Shown here piece by piece: positions 35,257-43,708 of a stretch of 56,080 nucleotides of DNA. The DNA comes from an uncultured Bermanella sp. (lineage in GTDB: Bacteria > Pseudomonadota > Gammaproteobacteria > Pseudomonadales > Oceanobacteraceae). A model generated the notes under the pieces. The model did not search any database. It was not told where the DNA came from and was given only the letters and a program-made list of their open reading frames with translations. Position numbers and translations under genes: made by a program. Where the stretch lies: assembly GCA_913058575.1 (NCBI GenBank), contig CAJXRF010000031.1, forward strand, positions 1 to 56,080, written 5' to 3'. Numbering within the stretch: the stretch's first letter is position 1; each line of letters starts with the position of its first letter.

Positions 35257-36267
35257 TCAGCCACCATACAGCTGTAAGGTATCTAACTTGCCCATCATGT
35301 GAAGGCTTAATGCTTTGTCATTTTGAGTCTTTTCAATGATGAAGTTCATGGCCCCTTCAAAATCATCCACGGCTTTACTCATGGGCTGCAATGGCTCATG
35401 AAAAGAGTGGGTAAAATCATCCCAGTGTACCGGCACGACTCGCGTGGCGCCCACACGGCTCACCACTTCATTAAAGTATTCTTGTTGATAACTGGCTGTT
35501 TTTATTCCTAAACCTGCAATGCCTAAAAACACCACATCCGCTCTAACACCTTCTAAAGCTAATTTTTTAAAGCCTGCACTGCCATGAATTAATACATTAC
35601 CCAGTGGATGTTCTAAGAAAACAGAATAACTGCCCCCTTCTTTAAAATCAGATAACTGGGCTGGAAATGTCATAGGCTGATTTAAGGTTTGGCCAGCACC
35701 GGTTAACTTCTCAATGAACTCAGGTGCTACTGCATGTTCACTGGTAATAAGACGCACTTTAAATTGGCCAAATTGCAAAGGTTGTTGAGAAGTCACCACT
35801 TTAATTTGTTTTTCAGCCAGCCCCCAACCACGCCCAATATTGGCACTGGATTCAGAGCCCACTAACATGGCCCCCGTTTGCAAGGCTACCTCTGGCGCAT
35901 CCATGGCATGATCGTGGTGAGAGTGCACCGGAATCACCGCCGCTAAATTATTGACATTCATCTGCAATAAAGCCTCTTTAATAAGCGCTTTATTAGGTGA
36001 TATTTCACCCCATAATAAATCCCAGAAACTGGGGCGCGTAAAAAAGCCATCACTCATGATGGCCGTTTGCCCATCACTGATTAATATCGTAGACGTGCCC
36101 ATGTAGGTGGCGATGAGATTCTGCGGTCCTGCTTTTTTAGAAATAGAATAAGAGGCTGGTTTAATCGAGCCTTTAAAATAAGCTTGGTAAGGGATTAAAC
36201 TAGGCAAGTTATTAAATTGATAAAAAAACGTGGCAACTGACACGACTAAAATGAGCAGCAAGCCCAT
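35257..36267 (-). CDS. Metallo-beta-lactamase-fold hydrolase
   Basis: A 336-aa protein with an N-terminal hydrophobic anchor (MGLLLILVVSVATFFYQF). The MBL motif HSHHDHAMD near residue 115 supplies zinc ligands. Later ligands are probably SEHAVAP (near residue 175) and the C-terminal VPVHWDDFTHSF. Weak similarity of layout to UlaG-like or NAPE-PLD-like members suggests a phosphoester or acyl-ester substrate, but the family is broad. It is likely periplasmic or membrane-attached. It converges with the thioesterase gene; no terminator was seen between them. Confidence 0.82.
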   Translation of the reverse strand: MGLLLILVVSVATFFYQFNNLPSLIPYQAYFKGSIKPASYSISKKAGPQNLIATYMGTSTILISDGQTAIMSDGFFTRPSFWDLLWGEISPNKALIKEALLQMNVNNLAAVIPVHSHHDHAMDAPEVALQTGAMLVGSESSANIGRGWGLAEKQIKVVTSQQPLQFGQFKVRLITSEHAVAPEFIEKLTGAGQTLNQPMTFPAQLSDFKEGGSYSVFLEHPLGNVLIHGSAGFKKLALEGVRADVVFLGIAGLGIKTASYQQEYFNEVVSRVGATRVVPVHWDDFTHSFHEPLQPMSKAVDDFEGAMNFIIEKTQNDKALSLHMMGKLDTLQLYGG

Positions 36268-36572
36268 GAACAGTTGTTTAGTGTATTGAATGACTTGCTC
36301 CTATTATTAATCGCTAATTGTAAATTCAAACAATTAATAAAATATAAACGAGGGTACCCGCGGGTGCCTTCTTTTTCCAAGGCATCACCATGGCGTTGCA
36401 TTGCTTAGGCTGATTATTATTACTGTTATTGCGCTATGAACCATACCAGAATTAAGTATGAATTGAAGGATGAAAGGTATGCGCAGAGGGAGTGCAAGGG
36501 AAAGTGCTTGAGGCTAATTGTCTCTCCTTTCTTAGTTTCATACCCTATTTACCCTGAGTGTTGAAAGGCCAT
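36268..36572. other. Intergenic region between MBL gene and bfr terminator
   Basis: No convincing gene is seen. A small stem near 36352-36368 (GGGTACCC-GC-GGGTGCC, imperfect) is followed on the plus strand by a T-rich tract, but no plus-strand gene precedes it closely. A 42-codon frame at 36436-36564 lacks a ribosome site and is not called. Confidence 0.4.
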
Positions 36573-36605
36573 AAAAAAGCACAGCCTAATATTAGCGCTG
36601 TGCTT
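36573..36605 (-). terminator. Rho-independent terminator of the bfr operon
   Basis: On the reverse strand the stem AAGCACAGC/GCTGTGCTT is followed by a T-run (A-run 36573-36578 on the plus strand). The loop itself contains a self-complementary CTAAT/ATTAG. It lies 34 bases after the second bacterioferritin stop. Confidence 0.88.
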
Positions 36606-36638
36606 ATCACCCACCTAATGACCGATTTGATCCAGCCG

Positions 36639-37124
36639 TTAAGTGCCTGGCCCGCCATTCATTTGCGACTGAATGTAGTTTTGAAGACCAATTTTATCTA
36701 TTAAACCTAAGTGCTGTTCAATCCAATAAATGTGATCCATTTCGGTGTCATCTAAGAGCTCTTCCAAAATCTCACGGCTCACATAATCCTGTTCTTGCTC
36801 ACACACAGCAATAATACTTCTAAGGCTTTCTGCTACTACTTGCTCGGCTTTTAAGTCGTTTTCTAGCATTTCCTTAACATTGGCGCCAACATTCACTTTT
36901 TCACGGGACACAGTGTCGGCTTTGCCTTCAAGAAATAAAATACGTTCAGCCAAACGCTTGGCATGATCTAATTCTTCGTCATACTCATGTGCAAGCTTTT
37001 CATGCAGCTTATTTATGCCCCAGTCTTCATACATCTTTGAATGGGCAAGGTATTGATCCATAGAGGTTAATTCTAGGGTGAGTTGCTTATTAAGCAGGTC
37101 TATGACCTTTTTATTGCCTTGCAT
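36639..37124 (-). CDS. bfr: Bacterioferritin subunit, ferroxidase type (no heme Met)
   Basis: A 161-aa ferritin-like four-helix protein. Comparing it with E. coli Bfr numbering, the ferroxidase ligands are present: Glu18, Glu51, His54, Glu94, and the Glu and His of the TEMDH segment (residues 128 and 131). The heme ligand position Met52 reads Leu (sequence DEELDH). So this subunit can oxidise iron but should not bind heme by itself. It follows the other Bfr gene by two bases and has a GGAGGA ribosome site, so the pair is made together and likely forms a hetero-24-mer. Two-gene Bfr systems with this division are known in several proteobacteria. Confidence 0.92.
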   Translation of the reverse strand: MQGNKKVIDLLNKQLTLELTSMDQYLAHSKMYEDWGINKLHEKLAHEYDEELDHAKRLAERILFLEGKADTVSREKVNVGANVKEMLENDLKAEQVVAESLRSIIAVCEQEQDYVSREILEELLDDTEMDHIYWIEQHLGLIDKIGLQNYIQSQMNGGPGT

Positions 37125-37126
37125 AA

Positions 37127-37597
37127 TTAATCCTCCATCATTGATTGCTGGTAATTCTCAATGCCCGTGTTTTCGATTAAGAACTGTTGAGATTCAATCC
37201 AATCTACATGCTCTTCCTCTTCTTCTAATATTTTTTCTAGCATTTCTCGGCTAACGTAGTCTCGTTCTTTTTCACACAAATCAATGACTTTACGCAGCTC
37301 GGCAATTTGCTCCATTTCAAAATCAAGGTCGCATTGCAGCATTTCATCTGTTTTTTCGCCAATGCGTATTTTTTCGAGTTTTTGCAGGTTAGGCAAACCT
37401 TCTAAAAACAAAATGCGTTCGATAATTTTATCGGCTTGCTTCATGTCTAGAATAGATTTTTTGTAGTCTTTATCATTCAATTCTTCCAAACCCCAGTTTT
37501 TATAAATACGGGCATGCAAAAAATACTGATTGATAGAAGTTAACTCTAAAGTCAATATACTGTTTAAAGCGGATAATATCTTGGACTGGGATTTCAT
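37127..37597 (-). CDS. bfr: Bacterioferritin subunit, heme type (degenerate ferroxidase site)
   Basis: A 156-aa bacterioferritin. Aligned to E. coli Bfr positions it keeps Glu18, Met52 (the heme ligand, in SILDMKQAD), Glu94, Glu127 and His130. However, Glu51 is replaced by Asp and His54 by Gln. The ferroxidase centre is therefore probably impaired while heme binding remains. The partner downstream shows the opposite pattern. The two should assemble into a mixed shell that stores iron in the cytoplasm. The gene is first in the operon; a weak Fur-box-like sequence lies about 140 bases upstream. The ribosome site is weak. Confidence 0.92.
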   Translation of the reverse strand: MKSQSKILSALNSILTLELTSINQYFLHARIYKNWGLEELNDKDYKKSILDMKQADKIIERILFLEGLPNLQKLEKIRIGEKTDEMLQCDLDFEMEQIAELRKVIDLCEKERDYVSREMLEKILEEEEEHVDWIESQQFLIENTGIENYQQSMMED

Positions 37598-38036
37598 AAT
37601 GGTGCCCTATTATCAGTGGGTCATTTACCTCAGAAAAGCATAGGCTATATATAGGCGCCTGCAAGACTATTTACACATAATGAAGAACCCAATATAGCCC
37701 TTTAAGATAAAGGAAATACAATAAAAAAAAGAGTCATTCTCATTAGTATTTACAAGCTAGTTAATTGGTAACCGCTGACTAGGTTGTGAAGCATTGGCAC
37801 GAATTCATAACACATTGCCTGACATTCAATGACGATCACAGCCAACAGACTGTTTTATATTTCTTAGCCCTTTCAAAATTACTACACTCAAATTGAATAA
37901 CGATCACACTTAAACCTTTTGCCTATAGCAAGAAAAAGCAATGCTTAGGCATGAATCTAAGTGGCTCGTTATTGAAGGAAACAGGCTATACATCAGCCAT
38001 TAATAATAAAAATGGACAAACTTCGGAGTTGAATTC
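37598..38036. other. Intergenic region upstream of bfr and the EEP gene, with possible Fur box
   Basis: The 439 bases contain no gene. At 37731-37752 a sequence reads on the reverse strand TAAATACTAATGAGAATGAC, which recalls the Fur-box repeats around AATGAGAATGA. It is about 140 bases upstream of the bfr start. The match is partial, so iron control is a suggestion only. CGGAG nine bases before the GTG of the EEP gene serves as its ribosome site. Confidence 0.35.
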
Positions 38037-39083
38037 GTGAAACATAAAAAACTCATTGCCTTTGCAATTATTGCAGCCCTCCTCACCAGTCCCGCCCATG
38101 CAGGGTGGTGGAAAAAAGCCAAGAAGAAAGCGAAGAAAGCCGTAAAAGAAGTGGTACAGGTCGTCGACACCGTCAGCGATACCTTGTCTGAAGGCGCATT
38201 GTGGATCAAGGGCATTGAGGAAACCGCGGGTAAAACCGGTTATACAAAATCAGGCAGTTTAAAATACGCTCCCTCTCAAACTCCTGCTGCTGATTACGGC
38301 ACCTTAGTAGTGGGCACGTATAACATGACAGGTTTGCCTCAGGCTTTGGGGGGCATCAAACCAAAAGAAGCAAAAGTGATTAGTAAAATGCTAGAAAGCT
38401 GGAATTGGGACATGGGCGGTATTCAAGAAGACTGGGTGGTGCATGAAGAATTGATTTCAAAACTCTCTACCGACACTTACCCCTCTCGCTCACGCCACTA
38501 CAATGGTAACCGGGTACTGTCCTTTGGCGATGGCTTATTCAGTGTGGCTGGCTTTAATAGTTTTGATGAAAAAATTCATCGCGAGAAATTTAAGAAATGC
38601 CGCGGTACCTTAATGGATTACTTTAAAGGAAAAGAAAAAAACCCAGATTGTAATTCAGATAAAGGTTTTACCGTGGCTAAGGTAAGGTTGGCCTCTGATT
38701 TAACCATTCATTTTTACAACTTACACATGAGCACAGGGGCCGATGAGGATGTTTACCAGCCTCAGTTACAACAACTAAGCGATTCTTTAAATAGCCGCTC
38801 GAAAGATGTGCCTGTGATTATGGTGGGAGATTTTAATATGAAATACGACCGTAAAGAATCTGATGATTTGCAAAGCTTCGTACAAAACAATAATTTAACG
38901 GATTCTTGCTTTGGCCTTCAAGCAGATTGTGGAGACCGCTTAGATCACATGCTGTTTAGAGGGAATGACCAATGGGAGCTAAGCTTATTAAGTGAATCCA
39001 CTGTCAGTGATGGCGGTGTTTCTGGGGGCAAAGGGGGTCATCACCCAAGGCAAATGACCCTGTCTTACCAAGCCATCAATTAG
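38037..39083 (+). CDS. Exported EEP-family phosphodiesterase with cationic leader helix
   Basis: A 348-aa exported enzyme of the endonuclease/exonuclease/phosphatase (EEP) superfamily. A signal peptide ends AHA. Directly after it comes a strongly cationic amphipathic segment, GWWKKAKKKAKKAVKEVV. The EEP core has VGTYNMTGLP, GGIQEDW (metal Glu), FYNLHMSTGA, VGDFNMKYD and DRLDHMLF. The final SDHxP-type site reads GGHHPRQM. Secreted EEP proteins include sphingomyelinases and DNases; the lipase genes that follow favour a lipid substrate, but this is inference. The GTG start fits CGGAG nine bases upstream. A 9-bp hairpin follows the stop. Confidence 0.8.
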   Translation: MKHKKLIAFAIIAALLTSPAHAGWWKKAKKKAKKAVKEVVQVVDTVSDTLSEGALWIKGIEETAGKTGYTKSGSLKYAPSQTPAADYGTLVVGTYNMTGLPQALGGIKPKEAKVISKMLESWNWDMGGIQEDWVVHEELISKLSTDTYPSRSRHYNGNRVLSFGDGLFSVAGFNSFDEKIHREKFKKCRGTLMDYFKGKEKNPDCNSDKGFTVAKVRLASDLTIHFYNLHMSTGADEDVYQPQLQQLSDSLNSRSKDVPVIMVGDFNMKYDRKESDDLQSFVQNNNLTDSCFGLQADCGDRLDHMLFRGNDQWELSLLSESTVSDGGVSGGKGGHHPRQMTLSYQAIN

Positions 39084-39101
39084 ACACAGACTCATCTTAA
39101 A

Positions 39102-39127
39102 GCCCTTTCTGTATAAAGAGAAAGGGC
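39102..39127 (+). terminator. Hairpin after the EEP gene
   Basis: A perfect 9-bp stem GCCCTTTCT/AGAAAGGGC with an 8-base loop lies 19 bases past the stop. It has no T-run, so it may be a weak terminator or a 3' stabilising hairpin. Confidence 0.5.
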
Positions 39128-39431
39128 GCATAAACAAGGCTTATATTAATTCATTACTTAAATTAATGAGACCTCACTTTAGTAACCAACAGTTATAAAA
39201 AAAACCATTTTTAATAATAACTTTGTCTTAATTTGACTATTATTCCCACAAACTCCATCAAATCTTACAAGTCTGTGAGATACTCATGACTTACAGTTTC
39301 TCAGTGGAAAAGCTTAGTTCGTACTAATAACGAACAGGCACATAAGTAGTTGCTACATCTGTCTTACTAGGCCCATGTAACACTACGGGTTTTAGATAAT
39401 ATAAAAATAAAAACAACCTGCGGATAAAACA
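39128..39431. other. Intergenic region upstream of lipase
   Basis: About 300 AT-rich bases that should carry the lipase promoter. I see no operator palindrome or riboswitch. The lipase ribosome site is weak (CGGAT). Confidence 0.35.
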
Positions 39432-40382
39432 ATGAAAAAACTAACCTTCTTGAAAAATGGAATACTGGCCAGCGCCTTAATGTTCCTAACCCTGCAAGCC
39501 AATGCCTTTTGTTTTTGGCCAATGGATTGCGATGCCTATGAAACCAAATACCCCATGGTGTTAGTACACGGTGTGTCGGGCTTTGATTCTATTTTGGGTG
39601 TGGATTACTTTTACGGCGTTCGTGACACACTAAAAGATCGCGGGGCTAAGGTGTATACCCCTAATGTCACCGCCTGGAACGACGCCTATGTACGCGGTGA
39701 AGACTTAGTCACCTACTTAGAAGATTTAAAAGCCACCACAGGTTACAGCAAGTTTAACTTAATTGGTCACAGCCTAGGGGGCCCAACTATTCGCTACGCA
39801 GCAGGTGTTAAGCCTGAGTTAGTGGCATCGGTCACCACCATTAATGCCGTTAACTATGGCTCTGACTTTGCCGATGTGGCCCGCGGCTTAGTGCCCTATG
39901 GCAGCAGTGTGGAGTCGTTAATTGAGTCGGCTTTAAATTTACTGGGTGACGTAATTGATACTCTTGCAGGTAACCCAGAGTACACTCAGGATGCCCTAGA
40001 CAGCATTACCTTCATGACATCAGAAGGGGCCGCTGAATTTAACGCGCTATTCCCTGATGGCGAACCCACTTCTCGCTGTGGCGAAGGTGATTCTAAAGTG
40101 AATGACATTCGTTATTACTCTTGGGGTGGCGACATGGCTTTCACAAATGTGTTAGATATATCTGATGCTTTCTTAACCCTAACCGGTGCCACCATAGACG
40201 GCTCTAACGACGGCTTAGTGGAGCGCTGTGATCAACATTGGGGTAAAGTAATAGGCACAAACTACAACATGAACCACATGGATGCCGTGAACCAAGTATT
40301 TGGTATTCACCACATCTTTGAAACAGACCCTTTAACTTTATACGAAAACCATGCGGTACGATTAAAATCAAAAGGTCTGTAA
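39432..40382 (+). CDS. lipA: Secreted triacylglycerol lipase, family I.1/I.2
   Basis: A 316-aa secreted alpha/beta hydrolase, close in pattern to Pseudomonas LipA. The signal peptide ends around LQANA. The oxyanion region is VLVHGVSGFDSILGVDYFYG, the nucleophile elbow is NLIGHSLGGPTIRYAAG (Ser), and the C-terminal part has DGLVERCDQHWGKV and NHMDAVNQVFG with the expected Asp and His. Two Cys (SRCGEG and VERCDQ) match the disulfide of the family, which also holds a calcium site. It splits long-chain triglycerides outside the cell after foldase-aided folding and type II secretion. The foldase gene follows, separated by a strong terminator. The orphan GspC-like gene is the only hint of secretion machinery here. 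Confidence 0.93.
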   Translation: MKKLTFLKNGILASALMFLTLQANAFCFWPMDCDAYETKYPMVLVHGVSGFDSILGVDYFYGVRDTLKDRGAKVYTPNVTAWNDAYVRGEDLVTYLEDLKATTGYSKFNLIGHSLGGPTIRYAAGVKPELVASVTTINAVNYGSDFADVARGLVPYGSSVESLIESALNLLGDVIDTLAGNPEYTQDALDSITFMTSEGAAEFNALFPDGEPTSRCGEGDSKVNDIRYYSWGGDMAFTNVLDISDAFLTLTGATIDGSNDGLVERCDQHWGKVIGTNYNMNHMDAVNQVFGIHHIFETDPLTLYENHAVRLKSKGL

Positions 40383-40408
40383 TTTAATTTTAGTCAGGCA
40401 CAAAAAAT

Positions 40409-40430
40409 GGGCTCTTGTGAGCCCTTTTTT
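40409..40430 (+). terminator. Rho-independent terminator between lipA and lifO
   Basis: The stem GGGCTC/GAGCCC (40409-40414 and 40419-40424) has a 4-base loop and is followed by six T. It lies inside the 69-base gap between lipase and foldase genes, and should lower foldase levels relative to lipase through partial read-through. Confidence 0.9.
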
Positions 40431-40451
40431 ACATCTTAGACGGTACCCAGT

Positions 40452-41486
40452 ATGAGTTTAAAAAAAACAAGTTTCATGGCTTTAGGCTTAGGAATTTTGG
40501 CAGTCGGCATCGTCTATATTGCTTTATCCTCATCCCCCTCAGTGATCGACAATGACACTACTCAAGCTAAAGAACTTGCCACAACTAAAAAAAATCCCCA
40601 GCAAGTTTCTTCAATAAAGGTATTGGGTTATCAATCGGAATATGGGCCGTTGCCCAATTCATTACAAGGGACAATTTTACAAAAATCCGTATTATTAGAT
40701 GAGCAAGGCAACCTCTTCATTAGCCAAGATTTAATGCGCATATTTAATTTCTTTTTATCCACCTCTCAAGAAGAAGCATTGGAAATCGTCATTGCAAGAA
40801 TTCAGGAGTACCTTGCCCACTATCTACAAGGAGAGCCCTTATCCGAAGCCCTTGTGATTTTAGATCAATACATAGATATGAAAAAAGCCATGGTTGAATT
40901 AGAACAAAGCCATGCCAATAGCCAAGACGGCAGCTACCTTTCTAAAATGGAAAACATATTAAATTCCCGCAGCGCCATTCGTGAGCAGTATTTATCACTA
41001 GAGGTGGCTCAAGCGTTTTACGGCAGGCAAGACCAACTAGACCAATACACTTTATCTCGCATGAAAGTGGCAGCCGATAACACTTTAAACAGCGCACAAA
41101 AAGCCGCCGCCCTTGAAGAAATAAATGCCCATGCCCCCGCTGACTTAGTGGCGTCTAGGGCCGAAACTCAACTGCCCGACACCCTAAGAGAACAAACCTC
41201 TGCCTTAATGGAAGAAGGGGCCAGTGAAGCAGACATTCGAGCCCTGCGCGTTGAATTAGTGGGAGAAGAAGCCACCCAACGATTTGAAACCCTCGATCAA
41301 GAGCGAGCCCAATGGCAAAGCAGAGTTGACAGTTTTTTAAAGCAACGACAAGATATTTTAAATTCACAAGGCATCACACAACAGCAGCAATCTGAACAAA
41401 TTAGCCTATTGCGAGACGAGCAATTTGATAGCCGAGAAAAGATTCGAATTAAAGCTTATGAAAGAAGTGCCAACAACGTAAGATAA
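40452..41486 (+). CDS. lifO: Lipase-specific foldase (chaperone)
   Basis: A 344-aa membrane-anchored steric chaperone. One N-terminal membrane helix (FMALGLGILAVGIVYIAL) precedes a linker and a large all-helical periplasmic domain. The diagnostic foldase motif RxxFDY(F/Y)LS appears as MRIFNFFLST near residue 95; here the Arg reads Met and the Asp reads Asn, so it is degenerate. The rest is helix-rich and Gln/Glu/Ala-rich (QISLLRDEQFDSREKIRIKA), as in other Lif proteins, and length is normal. It would fold LipA in the periplasm before secretion. It sits 69 bases after lipA beyond a terminator; its own ribosome site is weak. Confidence 0.9.
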   Translation: MSLKKTSFMALGLGILAVGIVYIALSSSPSVIDNDTTQAKELATTKKNPQQVSSIKVLGYQSEYGPLPNSLQGTILQKSVLLDEQGNLFISQDLMRIFNFFLSTSQEEALEIVIARIQEYLAHYLQGEPLSEALVILDQYIDMKKAMVELEQSHANSQDGSYLSKMENILNSRSAIREQYLSLEVAQAFYGRQDQLDQYTLSRMKVAADNTLNSAQKAAALEEINAHAPADLVASRAETQLPDTLREQTSALMEEGASEADIRALRVELVGEEATQRFETLDQERAQWQSRVDSFLKQRQDILNSQGITQQQQSEQISLLRDEQFDSREKIRIKAYERSANNVR

Positions 41487-41567
41487 ATTAAATTTAAAAT
41501 AACAAATTCAGAAAATTTAGTGTCTGTTGGCACCTTAATTCAACAACCGAAAATTGAGGCACAACGT

Positions 41568-41781
41568 TTACGCTTCCTTGAGTGCTAGGGCCATGGTGAT
41601 ACTATAGGGCCCTAAATTGACTCCCCCTGATAAACTGATCATGGAATATTGCACAGCAACCTTATGTTTTTTCGCTAGAGTTTCTAATTTAGAAAACCGA
41701 AAAGGCTTTTCTTCTTCCCATGAAAGGCCAGTACTATTAACCAGAGGATTATAGCTTAACGGAAAATCGGTATTACCAATC
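41568..41781 (-). pseudogene. C-terminal fragment of a degV-like gene
   Basis: The reverse strand here encodes about 70 residues matching the end of the intact DegV protein at 49856-50767. The fragment reads VAVQYSMISLSGGVNLGP then SITMALALKEA and stop, against VEVQYSMLSLSGGVNLGP and SITMALALKAD. Upstream, FSKLETLAKKHK matches FSRLETIAKEHN, and WEEEKPFRFS matches IEELPHREYFS. An in-frame stop just before the ATT at about 41781 ends the similarity. There is no start codon or ribosome site, so this is a decayed duplicate whose N-terminal 230 codons are lost. Confidence 0.85.
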
Positions 41782-41981
41782 TATTTACCAAAGTTATACA
41801 CAAGCAAACCTTACCCTGTCTTCTATACTGTAATGATGTGTACTAAAAAAGCTTGAGAACCCTCTTAAAGAACCCATTAGACAGGGGCCTAAGGCCCATA
41901 TGATTTTGAGAAGGGCATTTAAAACACTAGCCTGGTAGGACTTAGTGGCTAATTAACACATCACTTAACGGGCCCCTATAC

Positions 41982-42704
41982 ATGAAATTACCCTCATTAG
42001 TCCTATATTGCATGTTGGGGCTGCCACTCATCTGCCATGGTCAGCAAACTCTTATATTTGCACAAATCATTAATACTCCCGACCAAGTCATAGGGGCTGA
42101 AATTTTAAGAGTCGCCTACGGTTATTTGAACATCCCCATCGAGATTTTACCCATTTCAGGAAAACGCGCTTTAATTGAATCAAGTGAGGGACGCTTAGAC
42201 GGGGAAGTTCATAGAATTATCAACATCGCTCACGAATATCCCACTTTATTGCGTGTTCCCACCTCCATTAATTACATTGAACCCACGGTTTTTTCCAATG
42301 GTAAAAACATTACCATAAAGGACTGCTCTTCATTAACCGGCTATAAAATAGGCCGCGTAAGGGGTGTTAAGCATGCTGAGATATGCACTAAGAATATGAA
42401 AAAAATCACCATTTATAATAACAGCCGAATATTAATAGATAATTTAATTCTTAATCGAATTGATTTTATAATTACAGCCAAAGTAAATGGCTTGATGCAC
42501 TTAAAAAAAATTGGCAACCAAAGCGTTTTAGCCTTATCCCCATCCTTAAGCCACTTACCGGTTTACCATTACCTACATGAACAGCACATTCATCTCGTTC
42601 AAAAATTAGACGCCATATTTAGAAAAATGAAATCAAGCGGTGAACTTGAAAGTATTAGAGAGCGTATTATTGCTAAAATGTTAGCGCAAATACAAAAAGA
42701 GTAA
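41982..42704 (+). CDS. Periplasmic SBP_bac_3-like solute-binding protein, divergent
   Basis: A 240-aa exported protein (signal peptide MKLPSLVLYCMLGLPLICHG). The fold matches the amino-acid-binding family but the usual WKR block is replaced by ISGKRALIES. Landmarks are GYLNIPIEILPISGKRALIE, the hinge GYKIGRVRGVKHAEICTKNM and the C-terminal MKSSGELESIRERI. Two Cys (CSSLTG and EICTKN) may form a disulfide. It stands beside another binding protein of the same fold on the opposite strand. The ribosome site is weak. Ligand unknown. Confidence 0.75.
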   Translation: MKLPSLVLYCMLGLPLICHGQQTLIFAQIINTPDQVIGAEILRVAYGYLNIPIEILPISGKRALIESSEGRLDGEVHRIINIAHEYPTLLRVPTSINYIEPTVFSNGKNITIKDCSSLTGYKIGRVRGVKHAEICTKNMKKITIYNNSRILIDNLILNRIDFIITAKVNGLMHLKKIGNQSVLALSPSLSHLPVYHYLHEQHIHLVQKLDAIFRKMKSSGELESIRERIIAKMLAQIQKE

Positions 42705-42818
42705 TGGCAGGCTTGCGAGTTTTCTTAATACGCTCAGCGTAAGGTTTACTTTATTTAAAAAAAAACTTATTTTTGGCATTGTATAAAACATCTAACCATT
42801 AATATAAATACAATCCGT

Positions 42819-43607
42819 TTATTGCGATTTAAACATGGCTTCCTGAGACTGACTTTCTAAGGTAGTGAAATCTTGCTCAAACGGCTTGGCTCCGTACTGA
42901 TTTAATATTTTAGTCATTTCACCTGATTGGCGTAGCCTAAAAAATTCAGCGTTCACTTCCTTAAAGTACTTCTCGGCCGGTGAATTTATAGGGATAGAAC
43001 TGTAACGCCCATTAAGAAACGTCATTTCATAAGGTGCCACCTTGACTCCAGGAATAGCCAGCAGCATCTCTAAGTCATGCTTGCTGTCTGAATTAATAAT
43101 AATGGCATCTACCCTACCCACCTCAAGCACTCGGCCCAACTGTTGATAATCGTTAAAATTAAGTTTTGTGAGATTATGGGCGTTGTTATATTTTGGCGCG
43201 TAAAAATACCCTCTAATTTGCCCTATTGTATACTTCTTTAAATCATCAAATTGGTGAATGCGAATGTCTTTGTTAGGCGCGGTTAGAAAAGTTACTTGCC
43301 GCTTTTGGTAACCCATAAGAATAGGCTTAAGATACTCACGACGCTTTTCATTCATTGAATGGCGCACCAATAAGTCTACCTTACCCAGCTCAGCCCGATG
43401 CTGGGTTCGCTTCCAAGGTATTGCCTGCCATGAAATGTTATGGCCTGCTCGCTTTATCGCTAACTCTACCAACTCTTTAATTGGGCCGGCTGGTTGATTA
43501 TTGAAGTACACCATGTCGGGGGCCACAACCCGAAAATCTGCTTTAAATTCATAGGCTTGAACATTGCAAGCCAGTAATAGAATAAAGAAACATTCCAGTG
43601 GTCTCAT
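42819..43607 (-). CDS. Periplasmic SBP_bac_3-type solute-binding protein
   Basis: A 262-aa exported binding protein with a short signal peptide (MRPLECFFILLLACNVQA). The family blocks are present: APDMVYFNNQPAGPIKELVE, WQAIPWKRTQHRAELGKVDL, the hinge TIGQIRGYFYAPKYNN, and a C-terminal helix RQSGEMTKILNQYG. A tail of 20 residues rich in Ser, Glu and Gln follows (ESQSQEAMFKSQ). It converges with the SBP gene at 41982. An exact four-copy octanucleotide repeat lies about 100 bases upstream of its start, where it might affect the promoter. AAGGG is the ribosome site. Confidence 0.85.
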   Translation of the reverse strand: MRPLECFFILLLACNVQAYEFKADFRVVAPDMVYFNNQPAGPIKELVELAIKRAGHNISWQAIPWKRTQHRAELGKVDLLVRHSMNEKRREYLKPILMGYQKRQVTFLTAPNKDIRIHQFDDLKKYTIGQIRGYFYAPKYNNAHNLTKLNFNDYQQLGRVLEVGRVDAIIINSDSKHDLEMLLAIPGVKVAPYEMTFLNGRYSSIPINSPAEKYFKEVNAEFFRLRQSGEMTKILNQYGAKPFEQDFTTLESQSQEAMFKSQ

Positions 43608-43708
43608 AACAGACCCTTATATAGAGAACCCATCTATTTCAATATAGTAAACAATGAAAGATCGCACCGAATTTTAAATGTTAATGCAATGAGGGCATTT
43701 CAAAAAAT

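Noticed and set aside
36352-36375. Stem near GGGTACCCGCGGGTGCC followed by T-rich tract as a terminator
   Set aside because: The stem is imperfect and no plus-strand gene ends nearby.
36436-36564. 42-codon frame with a CKGKC pattern
   Set aside because: No ribosome binding site, no recognisable relative and located in a terminator-flanked gap.
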